NCBI GenBank assembly: GCA_016699695.1
Contig: CP065006.1
Span: forward strand, 2,232,001-2,296,000
Length of the DNA: 64,000 nt
Direction: 5' to 3'
Source: Bacteroidota bacterium
Lineage (GTDB): Bacteria > Bacteroidota > Bacteroidia > Bacteroidales > UBA10428
The notes beneath the pieces are model-generated. The model made no database searches. It was not told where the DNA came from and saw only the letters and a program-made list of their open reading frames with translations. Positions 63,892 to 64,000 of the stretch are shown one piece after another. The translations under genes were made by a program, and so were the position numbers. How positions within the stretch are numbered: the first letter of the stretch is position 1; each line of letters starts with the position of its first letter.

Positions 63892-64000
63892 TTAGAGCGA
63901 CATGGTGGTCAAAGCACGGCTCACATACAAATTGTGCTCTGAGGCATTTTTCTCGCTGAGTTTGTACCTTAATTTTCCTTCACTAACCTGAAATGCAATG
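63892..64000 (-). CDS. C-terminal end of an unidentified protein (partial)
   Basis: A minus-strand frame open from the window edge to a TAA at 63892-63894, giving about 35 residues ending in ASEHNLYVSRALTTMSL. Its position behind a bidirectional terminator supports a real gene end. Too short to identify. Confidence 0.5.
   Translation of the reverse strand, partial: IAFQVSEGKLRYKLSEKNASEHNLYVSRALTTMSL

Overview
The window is a contiguous piece of a Bacteroidota chromosome, most likely of the Bacteroidales/Marinilabiliales type. The evidence is a porW-porX pair (type IX secretion), two TonB-dependent receptors with carboxypeptidase-like N-terminal domains, many lipoproteins and outer-membrane proteins, a hybrid sensor with a two-component-regulator beta-propeller, an Eco57I-like type IIG enzyme, and promoters with the Bacteroidota TTTG / TAnnTTTG pattern.

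Layout. 1-12 kb: housekeeping and regulation (alkyltransferase-like protein, Mrp and Nfu iron-sulfur carriers, PorW, PorX, TsaE, alanine dehydrogenase, a large propeller histidine kinase, guanine deaminase). 12-22.8 kb: TonB receptor with a lipoprotein partner, a helical protein of unknown role, Kdo transferase with a MATE exporter, and a secreted protein. 22.8-35.9 kb: an AT-rich accessory island. Its genes all lie on the minus strand, as single genes or pairs separated by about 130-bp imperfect palindromes that end in AAC and GTT triplets, which looks like an integron-type cassette array without its integrase. It carries an isochorismatase-like hydrolase, a frameshifted gene, a BRO-N protein, a type IIG restriction-modification enzyme, a PIN-like nuclease, a UvrD-like helicase with RNase H, a DUF2971 protein and an unknown protein. 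36-37.7 kb: an Ala-rich unknown protein followed by a 42-bp tandem repeat. 37.7-54 kb: envelope proteins, superoxide dismutase, an aldehyde dehydrogenase, a SiaC-like protein with its SpoIIE-type phosphatase, a second TonB operon, and a porin with an FMN-binding protein. 54.4-55.7 kb: a decayed IS4-family element with intact ends and a 9-bp target duplication directly upstream of the porin start codon. 56-64 kb: YfiR with a hybrid kinase, GlnS, FolB, a CWC protein, tRNA-Cys, a hybrid sensor whose H-box histidine is arginine, and a STAS protein.

The most unusual locus is the type IIG enzyme (25618-29448). Its methyltransferase domain is split by a Y1/HUH transposase-like domain, inserted between the SAM-binding motif and the NPPY motif. 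The same reading frame contains four short, nearly identical palindromes, each encoding a T-R-x-H-x-P-L peptide, and one of them lies in the catalytic hairpin of the nuclease domain. This looks like a REP/RAYT-type palindrome system living inside a restriction gene.

All calls rest on reading the sequence and on recalled family motifs. No database search was run.
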